Source of the DNA: Lathyrus oleraceus
Lineage: Eukaryota > Streptophyta > Magnoliopsida > Fabales > Fabaceae
Reading direction: 5' to 3'
Assembly (NCBI RefSeq): GCF_024323335.1
Contig: NC_066583.1
Span: 362,391,877-362,455,876, forward strand
DNA length: 64,000 nt
In this document: positions 35,632 to 46,622 of the stretch, piece by piece
Layout: each line of letters opens with the position of its first letter
Position numbering within the stretch: the first letter of the stretch is position 1
Program-made: the position numbers and the translations under genes
The notes under the pieces: generated by a model
Databases searched by the model: none
Seen by the model: the letters and a program-made list of their open reading frames with translations, nothing else
What the model was told of the DNA's origin: nothing

Positions 35632-36170
35632 CAATTGTGGATTTGCGTAAATACAGATAGAGTATTCAAGGACACAAATAATATGGTCGGGTGTGGATGT
35701 CTATTGAAGAGTGACAATGGTAGGTGGATCAATGTTTTTTCTAAAGCTTTTAGATCCACGGCGACTTATATTGATGAACTTTGGGGCCTGTTAGAAGGAT
35801 TAGAATTGAAAAACAAATTGGGATTAACAAGTTGGTAATCCAGATGGATTCTAGTGTAATTGTGGATATGCTTAAAAAGGAAGGTAATGACGATGTTTTT
35901 GGTTGGAGTCTAGTTAGGAAGATTTATAGTTTATTGAGTTTGAATTGGAGGATCAAGTTTCTTCATGTTTTTCAAGAAGTAAATAGGTGCGCGAATGTGT
36001 GAGCAAATATGGATTGCGCGTAGACACAAGATATGTTAATCAATAACAATCATCCATTGAGTATGATGCAAGTTCTTGATAATGATTTAAGAGGCGTTTC
36101 CTTCTCTCAGCTAGTAGCGTTGCAGTTTTATTCTCTTGGACCTTGCCCCGTTTTGTACCAATAAAAAAAT
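35632..36170 (+). pseudogene. LINE RNase-H-like C-terminal domain, frameshifted
   Basis: The plus strand encodes WICVNTDRVFKDTNNMVGCG, then WINVFSKAFRSTATYIDELW and GLLEGLELKNKLG. After a frameshift near 35835 it continues VIQMDSSVIVDMLKKEG, then RIKFLHVFQEVNRCAN. A further stretch (HPLSMMQVLDNDLRGVSFSQL) runs to about 36120. This order (NxD, ELWxxxxGL, QxDS, HVxREVNRxAD) is the RVT_3/RNase-H-like domain at the end of plant L1 LINEs. Stops and shifts make it a pseudogene. No RT domain remains in the window. Confidence 0.75.
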
Positions 36171-37443
36171 CATATGATAAAAGATGCAATAAGACCAAAA
36201 CCTTCACTATATTGTATATCATTTTCAGAAAGTTATTTCAGTCAATATTCATGCAACTAAGTACATCTGAAAATCCATATAAAAACCCATTATAAACGCA
36301 AATGTGAATATTAATAGGATTGTTTACATTTTTATAACACATGGGAGAAATATTCACCAGAATATTTCTATAATCCAAAATTTGTTTTTGAAAAATAAAA
36401 ATTACAAATATAAAAAAAAAACTAAGAAAAACTAGTTAAATTGTGGCACACACAAAAAAAAGTAATAATAAAAATAAAAATAATATATTGATTAAGAAGA
36501 AAAATAACTCCAATTTTATTATTTTAACTTGCATGGAGCAACTCAATTTTCTGGATACAACAGACAAATAAATAAAAATTAAAGAAAATAAAAAATGCAA
36601 ACAAAAACATATAAACAAATTGAAAAATAAAAATACAATACTCCAAAAAAACTCAAACGCACGCAACATCAGATTATACGACATCGTTTTCGTCGCAGAG
36701 AGAGTCAATTCACAACTTCGAAGTTCATAGCTTCATCCACCATAACCATACGGCGTCGTTCCCGAGTTCACCCCTTCCGACTCGGTTGCGAATCAGCGTT
36801 TCTGATAAGATATCATCTTCCACTAGGTACTGTCGGAACCTCATCATGATCAAACCTTGTTTCTTCTTCTTTTTAAATCCTAAGGTGTTTATATGCTTAA
36901 AAATCATGAGAAACTAGTAAGAAAAGAAATTGAAATCTGTATTTGATGTTCAATTTGTAAATGTATTCTGTTGTATGTTTAGATTCTGATATTGTTGAAC
37001 ATTTACCAAGTTTTAGTAAATTTTCAGTTGTTCTTGTGTTGAACATTTATTATAGTAGCTAGTATATAATTCACTTTATTATAGATTGAAGTCACCTATT
37101 GATAATTGAATTGTGTGTAATGCATGTTTTCTTGGTGCATTTGCATTATAAATGTTAGGAAAGTAGGGTTACTTGTTGTAGGCTTGTTATCTCAGTTCTG
37201 AACTTGATCTTAGCAGTGCATGTTTGGAATCATTCTGAGTTTGAACACATTGCGGTGGCACCGTGATTTTATTGAAGCTTCAAAGTGTATAGTTGGCCTA
37301 AATCACGGTGTCATAATGTGATTCTGCCAAACCCACCGTCGTTCCAACTTAACCAACTTATGCTTGGTTTGCAAAACTGAGGTTCCTTGATAAAACGATG
37401 ATAAAAAATTTGGCTGAATCGCATTATGACACAAAAACAAACC
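36171..37443. other. AT-rich spacer with a possible 5' untranslated exon
   Basis: 36171-36680 is AT-rich with no feature seen. 36680-36828 changes to a mixed composition containing TACGACATCGTTTTCGTCGC and GGCGTCGTTCCC and ends in CACTAG before GTACTG, a good donor context. It could be the first, non-coding exon of the CCDC22-like gene at 38408. This is inference from position and composition only. The rest to 37443 shows nothing recognisable. Confidence 0.3.
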
Positions 37444-37751
37444 CTACAAAATATCAATCTTTAAGGCTTTGTTTGAGAGTTTGGAGCGGAGGGGAGGGGA
37501 AGGGAAGGGAGGGTTTCGAAAAATGATTTTTCTTTTAAATATAGATAAACCTTTAAAAAAAATTGAAAAAAATATTTTGTTTAAAAATGATAAAATAATG
37601 CTTATCATTAATATATTTTTAATTTTTGAAATACTATAACAACAGAAATTATATTTGAACAATTTTTCTAAGCCATCCAAAACCCTAAAAAATTCCCCTC
37701 GAATACAAATTTTGAGTTTCCCCAAATTTGTCTAAGATTGATATTTTGTAG
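37444..37751 (+). mobile_element. MITE-like repeat, copy 1
   Basis: Perfect 18-bp inverted ends (CTACAAAATATCAATCTT at 37444-37461, its complement at 37734-37751) bound a 308-bp AT-rich segment. Its core begins TTAAGGCTTTGTTTGAGAG and TTTGGAGCGGAGGGGAGGGG. A diverged copy of the core occurs in reverse orientation at about 41998-42250, which establishes it as a dispersed repeat. I see no clear target duplication. No coding capacity. Confidence 0.65.
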
Positions 37752-37755
37752 TAGT

Positions 37756-38094
37756 CAGTGTAGTTAAGATCTAGTGTTGGATCGTAAGATTGTAAGATCT
37801 TACGTGCCAAGGATACCTGAGAGTGCTACGACAGAGAAAGATCGTTTTTGTTGCCAGTGTGGTCAAGATCTAGCTTTTTGAAGCAAGATCGTTAAAAAAA
37901 CGTAATGGGCCTTTTTTTGGGTCTGAATTATAATTTTTCATGTTTTTGTGTATGTCTATGTATAAAATATATACTAGTATGAAACTTTCATTTTTCCCTT
38001 CGTTGGGATCTTATGTGCCGTCCTAACGATCCGAGTTTTACAATTTTTCTCAAGCCGATTGATCCTACTTAAGATCTAGTGCTTGACTACATTG
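37756..38094. mobile_element. Candidate hAT-type MITE, 339 bp
   Basis: The ends CAGTGTAGTTAAG and the complement of the right end CAATGTAGTCAAG match at 11 of 13 positions. The flanks GTAGTAGT and ATAGTACT agree at 6 of 8 positions, compatible with an aged 8-bp duplication. AGATCTAGTG and GGATCG words recur near both ends. Confidence 0.55.
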
Positions 38095-38407
38095 ATAGTA
38101 CTAGTAGTCCCTTTTGCTTCGATTGTTTGGTCTTTGGAGCATTCTTTTGTTAGATGTTGTATTTGATACATCACTTATACATCACTTGCACATTATTTTG
38201 TTAGGTTTCTTTATTTTTATCAAAATGATTTTGTATAGTACTATATGTGATGGTTGTTGCTAATTTGGTGTGTCTGCTTGCTTTTCTTAACGGTATGTTT
38301 ATTTGTATTCTCATATTCTGGAATTTTGCTTAAAAACATGATATATCTGTTACTTGTGGTTGTTCCTGTATCCATTTGAAGAGGACTGATTGAAGTTGAT
38401 AAGATTC

Positions 38408-41136
38408 ATGGTTGAGAGGATTTCGGTGTCATCTAAGAGTGAAAAGGTTGTTCATGGTAAGAATCCTAGTGCTGGAATCAAACAAAAATTTCATAACTTA
38501 TTAAGCTCTTTCGAGGACTCAACTGAAAAGGAAAATGATGAAAAGGCAGCTGATGATTATTCTATAGTTGAAAGCAAACTAAATGGTTTCAAAATGGAGA
38601 CTCAAACTTCCAGAATAGGAAGTACCAGAGACGATGCCTCTATCACTCAGGCCCGCATAGATGGATCCAACTCTGTGAATGATGAATTAAACTGTGTACT
38701 AAATGAAAATAAATTGGCTGTAGAAGAGGTTGATGCAGGAATGGCTTCATTTGGAAATGAAGAAAGTTCTGCTCCTATTGGTGATGAACGTTTGACAGTC
38801 TCAAAACAAAAGGTATCTTTCATGAAAGCTCATGATATTTTCTTTTCTCAAGTTGATACCTTATAAAAAAATTATGCTTATACTCAGCTCTTTACCTTTT
38901 ACATTTGATATCTCCAAACATATAAAATGTGTAGAACAGAGAAAACTTGCCGGTTGCTTTAAAAAAAAATCTGATTTTGTTTTATGAATACGGCATGTGC
39001 AAACTTGAAACTGATAGATATCAAATTCAGGAGAAAGAACTTGTTGATGAAGTAACTATAAGGACTTCGGAAGTGGAACATCTTGAACGAGAATTGGAAC
39101 TGATGAAAGCAGCAGCTGAAACGGCATTTGATAACCAGCAGTCTATTGACGTCTACCTTGACCAGTTGACTGAACAAGTACATGCTAAAAGAGATCACTT
39201 TTCGACTTTGGAATCAGAATGGTAGGTCAAAGTGTTTGTATATAATAATATAGATGTTTATTATAGGTTTATGGATCAACATAGGCACACCATAGAATTA
39301 TTCAGTATTGAACTTTTCCCTTTCCAATAAAGAAAAAATTTACATATACATGCACGTTCATTCACACATATATGCGTGCATACATTTGTAAGACAAAAGT
39401 GATATATCTTGAGCACATGATTATTATCTTTCCATTCCTATAAGAGAATGAACAGTGAAAATATTGTTATCTTTGCTGGATTTCAATGTGGCGCAGGGAT
39501 GCTGTAAGAAAACCCTTGGAAGAGAGAAAGAGAACTCTTGAGGAATCTTTATATTCAAATAATTCAGATGCACAGGTAATGCTCCAAAAGTTGAGAGAAG
39601 TGCAGCAGGAAGAACGGTTCATTTCATCTGAAATTAGAAAGAGGTGCATTTCCAAATTTCATGTTTGATTTATTTCACTTTTTTTTGCCCAATGTACATT
39701 ATAAGCCTCTTCTTACAAGCCCCTTGCTAGAGACATTCATTGAGTCACATGTTTTACAGTTTTGTTTGGGAATTGGCGATTCATACTATACAGCTTTTTC
39801 TTTTAGCATCCTTCTTGATTTCCATCAAGTATTGATTAAATGAAGATTGCTGCCTTTTTTTTTTCATGATTAATGGAAATGGAAACTTGTTAGAAGTTCT
39901 CTCTAATTTTTTGCATTAAAGCCATTTTGTTGGATTTAACAATAAATGAGTACTTAGAAAAACAGCTAGAGGTAGTGGAAGACTTAGAAAAACTACAAGA
40001 GAAGTTATTAAAAAAGATCTCGAGATTAACGATTTGGATAGAAGCATGGTCCTGAATAAAACATTATGGCTGAAGTTGATCCATGTAGCTGACCCCACTT
40101 AGTGGGATAAGGATTGGTTGTTGTTGTTGTTGTTGTTGTTGTAGTTGTTGTTGTTGTAACAATAAATGAGTACTTCTAACAAGCTGAACATGTGCAAAAT
40201 TATGCTTCTTAGAAAGAATTGAGAGATCTATCAAAAGAAATCGATTGCACCAGTGCAGCAAGCATCATTTTATGTCACTTTAGATTTATTAGGTAGTTCA
40301 AACACTAATTTTACCGAACACTTCAAATTCAGTTTGCTAGTTTATCCTCTATCAGCTAGCTTGTCTTCCATCTGCTACTTTTTACCAAATCGAACCTTTG
40401 AGGGTCAAAATTTCAACTGATTTTATCTTGACTGTTTAATACTTTCAGTATATTGACGTCTTAAATAATCAGATTTACCCGGATGTTTCATATGCCTTAT
40501 TGACTTGCATATTCTCTCTATCACTAGGGAGGAAGAACATTCAAAACTTCTTGCAGATCTGGAAAATCAGCAGAAAGTAGCACCTAGGAAATCCTATACT
40601 CACCGCATTGAGGAGATTACGAAAAATAGCCGCAAACAAGATGCTGATATTGAGAGAATCTTAAAAGAAACTAGGGAGGTTCAATTGGAAAGTAATTCTA
40701 TCCAGGAAAGTTTGCATCGGACATATGCTGTTGCCGATGAAATTGTGTTTAGGTATGAAAGTTTTTCATGTATTTATAACATTAATGAAGAAACAATGAA
40801 GCACCTTGCGTTAGTAGAGATCTTGCTTCTTTTTTCTTTCTATGGTTGATTTTATTTTGTCACTAAAAGTAAGCATTGTACAATTTGTTTTCACATTCTT
40901 ACCTCTGCAGGGAAGCAAAGAAAGATCCAACAGGGCTGCAGGTTTATAAACTCCTGGTAAACATCCATAAAGGTTTTGAACAAATATCTGAGAAAATTCT
41001 GGCAACGGATAGAATTAGAAGAGAAGTATCTGACTATGAAATGAAACTGGCAGCCACACCTTCCACTTCAAGAAGCTTAGATGTGAGCAAGTTACAATCT
41101 GATTTTGATGGCGTGATTATTAGGGACGACGAATAG
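38408..41136 (+). CDS. CCDC22: CCDC22-like protein, N-terminally truncated gene
   Basis: Five exons join in frame: 38408-38812, 39031-39221, 39497-39643, 40528-40752 and 40911-41136. All introns are GT-AG, and all splice junctions restore good residues (LESEWDAVRK, EIRKREEEHSK, VFREAKKD). The product of about 397 residues is mostly coiled coil. Its second half follows the CCDC22 pattern: AYTQRILEI-like (SYTHRIEEITKNSRKQDADI), KETREVQ, RTYAVADEIVF, then KLLVNIHKGFEQI and RREVSDYEMKL. CCDC22 is a scaffold of the CCC (COMMD/CCDC22/CCDC93) complex in endosomal recycling. The N-terminal NDD/CH-like domain is missing. Homology (FLYP, EED, KLIRF) extends upstream of the first ATG to about 38360 but contains TGA at 38387-38389. 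No further upstream exons were found back to 36.7 kb. It may be a pseudogene or express a shortened protein. Confidence 0.75.
39956..40156 (+). mobile_element. 5'-truncated RTE-type LINE in an intron, 201 bp
   Basis: The insert encodes the very end of an RTE-clade LINE protein (TREVIKKDLEINDLDRSMVL, then KLIHVADPT and a stop) and finishes in a (TTG)n tail, as plant RTE elements do. It is flanked by a perfect 19-bp target duplication, TAACAATAAATGAGTACTT, at 39937-39955 and 40157-40175. It lies in the third intron of the CCDC22-like gene, in the same orientation. Confidence 0.93.
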
Positions 41137-41997
41137 CCCAAATAGCGGTACAGTTGAGTGAAGGTATTTAAACAACTAATTCGAACTTGGCATACACAAC
41201 TTCAGATGCTAAGATGTGAGCAATTTAAAAGCTTGTCTTTATGCCATTGTGAGGGAAAATGAATACTTGATCCACAGTTACAGGACAAGTAAATGTTAGT
41301 CTTCGAAGATTCATTGGAAACAGATAAAATAGTTAATTACCAACTCTGCCTGTTTTTGTCTTGAAAGTTATAGAATTTGAAATTAGAAACACATTAAGAA
41401 CTTTCATTTTTCCTATTGGTTAGAATGGTTGAGTTCCATGTTTGTTACTTGGATTTTGTCCATTATTGTTTTTCACAAGACCTAGATGTATCTAAGAGGC
41501 ATAAATTAAGTACTGTAATGTCAGTTTACATTTACAGAACATTGAACTTGCAAAATTATAATATGAAGAATCAGCTTTTAAAGCAACTTGGACATAAATT
41601 GTTTTTTCAAATGAAAATTCTGAATATTCCCTATGTTTGAACTATGGAATTACATGTTATATTTAGGTAACATAATACATGAGTTTACTAGCAATTTTGT
41701 TGTTTATGGGTTGAAATAGATAACTTTCATGACACAAGAATGCATTAACTTGATTTCAAACTGAGACGAATAATTGTTGTGTTAGGCAAATTAAGCCTTC
41801 TTCAACTGGGTATAGATTGTCTCGAGTGAAATTTTGACTGGATGGGTCCAATGAAAATCATCACCATTAATGACTTTTTATTTTATTTTTTTGGATAAAA
41901 CACTAAATAAAACTGTGAATTTTGTTTAAAGAAATATAAATTATTTTACATAAAATTAAATTAAAATTAACTAATAATAATTATTAAAATCAAACAA
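41137..41997. other. 3' flank of the CCDC22-like gene
   Basis: Contains the likely 3' untranslated region and AT-rich spacer. No further gene is apparent; short open frames here lack any recognisable motif. Confidence 0.4.
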
Positions 41998-42250
41998 GAT
42001 TATTAGGGGGGTTTATTTTATAACTTTTGTTGTATTGTATTGGAGGTGATATTTGAAGAGATTAGATAAATTGTTTAAATATAATTTTTATTATTATAAT
42101 ATTTTAAAAATTAAAAATATATTAATGGTAAATATTATTTTATCATTCTACACAAAGTCTTTTTTTTAAAAAAAATATTTAAAATTTCTATATTTTTTTT
42201 AAAGTTTTTTTTTCTCCTCCTATCCAAACTCTCAAATAAAGCCTTAAACA
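41998..42250 (-). mobile_element. MITE-like repeat, copy 2 (reverse orientation)
   Basis: The minus strand reads TTTAAGGCTTTATTTGAGAG, then TTTGGATAGGAGGAG, then AATGATAAAATAAT, CCATTAATATATTTTTAAT and AACAATTT, parallel to copy 1 at 37444-37751. It is diverged and lacks the 18-bp inverted ends of copy 1. Confidence 0.6.
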
Positions 42251-42870
42251 ATCACATCATCATTCTCTCGTCCAATGTCCATAAAAAAATTTCAACAAAG
42301 AGCAAATCAAATTTTTTATGCTAGTAACCCATTTTTTTAATTCTCAAGCACAATTCTTTTTTAAAAAATAGTCATTCCTTCAAATTTATAAAATAATATA
42401 AAAACAAAACAAATTTAATATCGCTAAAATTTGAAAATAATGAATATGTAAATAAACCTATAACACATGTTAATAACATTGTTATTGTTAAGTTAGATGG
42501 AATGGACCTTGGTAGCACTATATTATGAACAAGACTATGTTGTGTAGGTGTTTTAGGATTATGAAGGAATGATTAAAATTTGTGTTGAGATCCTTATAAA
42601 TAGGGAGGGGTGTCTGCTTTTAAATTGGGTAGAGCCTCTAACGTGACTAGTAAAAGAGTAGTTAGTAATGCCTCCTACCGTGATGGGTGGAAGTATGAAG
42701 GTGGATGTTTATCTTTTTCTCCTTGTGCTAGAGCGATTGCATTATGTTATTTAGGGGTTTGCATATTTTGGCTCGAGGTCGCGATCTCATGGATCCAAAA
42801 TTGGACCATAAGTCTCTTCCTGTTTAGGATCGATTTCCTTAGTCATAGTCGACAATCTTTAAAGCATGTG
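42251..42870. other. Unassigned AT-rich sequence
   Basis: No gene or repeat recognised. Near 42600-42860 the composition is closer to coding, and a 104-codon frame exists, but no motif supports it. Confidence 0.3.
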
Positions 42871-44330
42871 GTTGTCATACTCGCGAGTCTACTCAGACCC
42901 GTAAAGGGTCTGTCGGGTCTGTAGACTCGACTAATAAACTCGTACGAGTCTATACAATGAATTTTAAAAACATATAAGTGACACATATATGACACACACA
43001 TATATTTATAAAAATGTAAATGTCTCATATATGATACAAATATATATAATAGAACACCAATTAACATCAAAATTAAAATTTGATAATCCATAACAAACTT
43101 CTTAAAAAAAACTCGATAATAAAATAAATAAAATAACAAAGTATGTAGTTAAAGACTTAAAGTACTAATTTTTTCTTAATTGGATACTACACAAAGCAAA
43201 AAAAGAAGCATAAAACATATATGCTAATGGCTTCAAACATTCAAAGCTCTAATAAAATCACCAATATCATCACCTTCATCTTCATCAGTATCTTAATTAT
43301 CATCATCAAACTCTGTCCCGGATGAAACACCTTTTTCACCATTAACCAAATTTGCATTGCTTGAAGTCCCACTTCCACCTAATTCAACATTGCCACCAGC
43401 ACCACTTTGCATAATATTAGTAACAACGACATCATCTTCCGCAACATTATTAATAGTAACATCATCTTGCTCAATATTAACTTCAGTTTTCACATTTTCT
43501 TCATTAGGATTTTTAGTTATCCATTCATCATCTGAATGAATATTTTTAAATGAAAGAACAATATTTTTTGCCTTTCCTTTTCTATTTTTCAACTTCAAAT
43601 TTTGTACATGACATAAAGTTATTCATCTTTTTTTATGTAATTAATTTTTTCTCTTTGTATGAACCTACAAGGTAAATAATGATTCAACTCAATGATTCTA
43701 AACAAATAAAAATCAAGTCTATAAAAAAAATTTAATTATCATTTCAAAGGAAATCCAATTCCACTCACAACCAGAGGAGCTACAGATTAAGCTTAGAACA
43801 CAAATTGCAATCTTCTTTAATTATGGAGCCATATCTCCATAAAAATATCACCATTCAGCAACTAACATATCCTTCATAGAGTTCTTTGCATATCCATAAT
43901 CAAACACGCTTCTAGCATAATAAAAGTCATTCGTCTGCTTAAGAATTTTGTTGCTCGCAATAACCAATGAACGAGGAGACTATTCTCAGATGTCGTTGAA
44001 TCATCATTGCTGAAGGAAGAGACTAGGAGATGAATGTTTCTGATTCTAAATGTATCATCGTACAAGCAATAAGAGTTTTTTTAAAATAAAAATAAAAGCT
44101 TTGGGGGATTTGGGCCATTTTTTGGGGTGTTTTTCAATAAAAAAAAATCAAAAAAACTTATAGACTCGTACACTCGACGTAGACTCTCGAGTCCAAATGA
44201 GTTTGTGCGACTCTACCCGAGTCTATTAAAAAATGATTTTATACATGATTTTACTCATTTTTACTTCCTATACTCTTAAACGCATATGAGTTTACGAGTC
44301 TACCCACAAGTTTAAACAATGGTTGTAAGT
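42870..44330 (-). mobile_element. Decayed hAT element with subterminal GACTCG repeats
   Basis: Both ends carry many GAGTCTA/TAGACTC words (left: near 42880, 42920-42955; right: 44160-44230 and 44290-44310), while the middle has none. Subterminal repeats of this kind are transposase-binding arrays in hAT elements. The minus strand of the middle encodes the end of a hAT transposase (next feature). Weakly similar ends (CA, TTTAAA, TGTGG) occur near 42851 and 44322, but I could not fix the termini or a duplication. Confidence 0.55.
43293..43690 (-). pseudogene. hAT transposase C-terminal fragment
   Basis: Read on the minus strand, TKRKKLIT, KKMNN, then after a frameshift NLKLKNRKGKAKN and HSDDEWITKNPNEEN. 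This corresponds to the end of hAT dimerisation-domain proteins (KKRNRL, then VYVHYNLRLKNR, then DEWI). It continues as an acidic, low-complexity tail of about 60 residues to a stop at 43293. The catalytic core and the BED finger are absent. Confidence 0.55.
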
Positions 44331-44339
44331 ATGAAGTAC

Positions 44340-45071
44340 TTAAGATTAATATGTAAGTCCATTAGCCACCCACATATCTCTATAAGGGTGGAATACTTGA
44401 AAATATTAAGTTGGTCCACCAGTCTCCAAGCATGAGGCTTCTAAGGGTGAGGTATTTATGGCTATTATACCTCTCTAAGCTTAAAATTGAGAAATACTTG
44501 AAATATAACACTCAAAGTAATTGGAATACCCATGTTTCCTAATTTGTAACGTTAACGTCAAATTATTGATTGAATTTCCAATAGATCAAATTTGATATAT
44601 TAATGTAAACTAGATGAAACTATAACAATATGAGAAATCAAACAACATCGCACTTAGACGCCCAAAAAAACATCTCACCTAACTCACAAAAATCATATAA
44701 AATACAAAAGAAAAACTCTTTGTGTCTGCGCACCCGCATATGTGTGTGTCAATCAATATATCACACAGTTATACAATAAACACAATGCAACTTAAATACA
44801 ACAACATGAAATCCAATACAATATTTAATTAGTTAATTTAGTAAACGTGTTTTAAGAATCCAAACAAAAATGAAAATTTGAACATTCTTGTATGTCTCAT
44901 TCATCACTACATACATACCCCAATAAATATATCTTCCAATTGCATTTATTACTAAAAGTTTTACAATAAAATGACTTTTTGGCCTCAATACTTGATTTAG
45001 TGCATAATGGTTATTGAAATTCTACCAAATTGATATTGTAACTTAAATTAGGCACTTAAAACATGACCTAT
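44340..45071. other. Unassigned AT-rich sequence
   Basis: No coding frame, known repeat or structural signal recognised. Confidence 0.3.
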
Positions 45072-45434
45072 CACTACTACAAAAAACACATATCACAATG
45101 ATTGGAAATGGGAAACCACTATGTTGGTCCAACCATTATGAGATAAAGTGTGATTATATGTATGATGCTTTCCACCATGAACGCGCGATCGTGATTGTAT
45201 CTGCGTATCACGCTACCTACTATGACGATTACTTTAAACAACCGTTGGGATATCCTTCAATGCAACATATTTAACAACAGGTGTGTTAAACAACCATTGT
45301 GATATATAAACCCGAGTTTATTATAAATTATGTGGAATGCTTATTTCACAATGCTCACTAAACATATAACATTTCAATCTGCACTAGAACATTATAATAT
45401 GACAAATTAAGTTATATTATAGGAATAAGTTCGT

Positions 45435-45693
45435 GTTCAATGCTTGACAAGAGATCTTCAACTCCTTATCCGCATTTTGCTCTTTAATAGTCAGAACTTG
45501 ATTTTGTGATTGTAGTTCTTCAACCGCTCATGCCTTCACCTTTAGTTCTTTTTGTAAAATATTATCTACTTTGCAAACAATATAAAAGATGGAGAGAGAG
45601 GTGGTTGAAGATATACAATCATTAAATCAAGTTCTAACTATCAAAGAACAACATGCAATTAACGATGTGAAAAATTATTGTCAAGAATTAAAC
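45435..45693. repeat. Imperfect inverted repeat encoding a coiled-coil segment twice
   Basis: 90-bp arms (45435-45524 on the minus strand, 45604-45693 on the plus strand) match at about 70 of 90 positions by my count, with a spacer of about 79 bp. Both arms read in frame: VEELQSQNQVLTIKEQNADK and VEDIQSLNQVLTIKEQHAIN. This resembles the LNQxLIVKERxSNDELQ coiled coil of IDN2/FDM-type XH/XS proteins; the match is short and the source gene is uncertain. Confidence 0.6.
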
Positions 45694-46189
45694 GTGTACT
45701 TGTTTTCTAATATAACTTTATCTATCATATCATAATTTGCTAATGCAGTTTGGAAAGTTATATACTCAGTAAGGGATTGGAAAAACACTCGAACCACATA
45801 ATATATAATAAACTCATATTTTAAACAAACATTAACAACAACATTCATCAACAATAAACCATAAATAACAAATACAACATATCAACTCACAAAATGCTTC
45901 AGAAACGTACCATACATCTTCCATGATGGTGTGTCCATAATGAAATAAGGATGAAGCTAAAGTTAGAGCAACAAACTTAACATCCCTACCTACAAGTTTG
46001 CAACGCTAACTTTAGCTTCTTCCTCTATATTGAAACAAGCATCCCTACCTACAAGTAAGAAGAAAGTCCATACATCATGAAACAATCTATTGAAACTGAT
46101 TTTGAAAAAAAAAACTATAGAGAAAACGAACCTGTAAATACCCATTGGTTAAGATTTGATGTTATGGTTTTATTTTGGGGTTTCCATAC

Positions 46190-46314
46190 GAGAGAGACGA
46201 GTGATAAAGTTATTAGGGTTTCGTTTGGAGAGAGACGAGTGACAAAGTTATTAGGGTTTTGTTTGGAGAGAGACGAGTGAAATAGTTGTCAGGGTTTTGT
46301 TTTGAGAGAAACGG
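46190..46314. repeat. 38-bp tandem repeat in the CACTA element
   Basis: GAGAGAGACGAGTGA starts at 46190, 46228 and 46266, and a partial unit (GAGAGAAACGG) at 46304, each followed by AGTT(A/G)T(T/C)AGGGTTT. The period is exactly 38 bp. Confidence 0.9.
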
Positions 46315-46622
46315 TTGTTATATACTGAAGCCAAAGATAATTTTGCTTATATATAAATAAGTATCATTTTTCATCACAGTTGGTAATAGAAACTATGGTG
46401 ATATACATTGTCAATCATATTTTTATCACGACAAATGACTAATTGTTGATGTTGGGATTTGAACCATTTTACTCAATGTACCTTTCATTACGGTTGCTTC
46501 ATTTGACCGTTGTGACATGTCCTTTAGTAAATAAAAAAAATGCCCATAAATAAACTATTACGACAGTTAACACTATGATCATTGTAAAATTGGTTTTACA
46601 AAAGGTCTATTTTGTAGTAGTG

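Larger units (their letters stand above)
45072..46622. mobile_element. Complete non-autonomous CACTA element, 1551 bp
   Basis: It starts CACTACTACAAAAAA and ends TTTTGTAGTAGTG, the terminal inverted repeat of plant CACTA (En/Spm) transposons, and is flanked by a 3-bp TAT duplication (45069-45071 and 46623-46625). GTTG/CAAC with TGTGAT-type words recur near both ends as subterminal repeats. No transposase is present. Inside are an inverted pair of coiled-coil-like segments (45435-45524 and 45604-45693) and three to four copies of a 38-bp repeat (46190-46310). Confidence 0.93.

Noticed and set aside
38820..39030. Additional exon at 38934-39020 of the CCDC22-like gene
   Set aside because: AG acceptors exist, but joining 38812 to 39031 already gives a continuous coiled coil, while the added segment would bring in non-coil residues and a long A-run.
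40064..40261. Poly-Gln frame on the minus strand
   Set aside because: Antisense of the (TTG)n tail of the RTE LINE.
42610..42924. 104-residue frame between the MITE copy and the hAT relic
   Set aside because: No recognisable domain, no splice or promoter context, and it runs into the hAT end.
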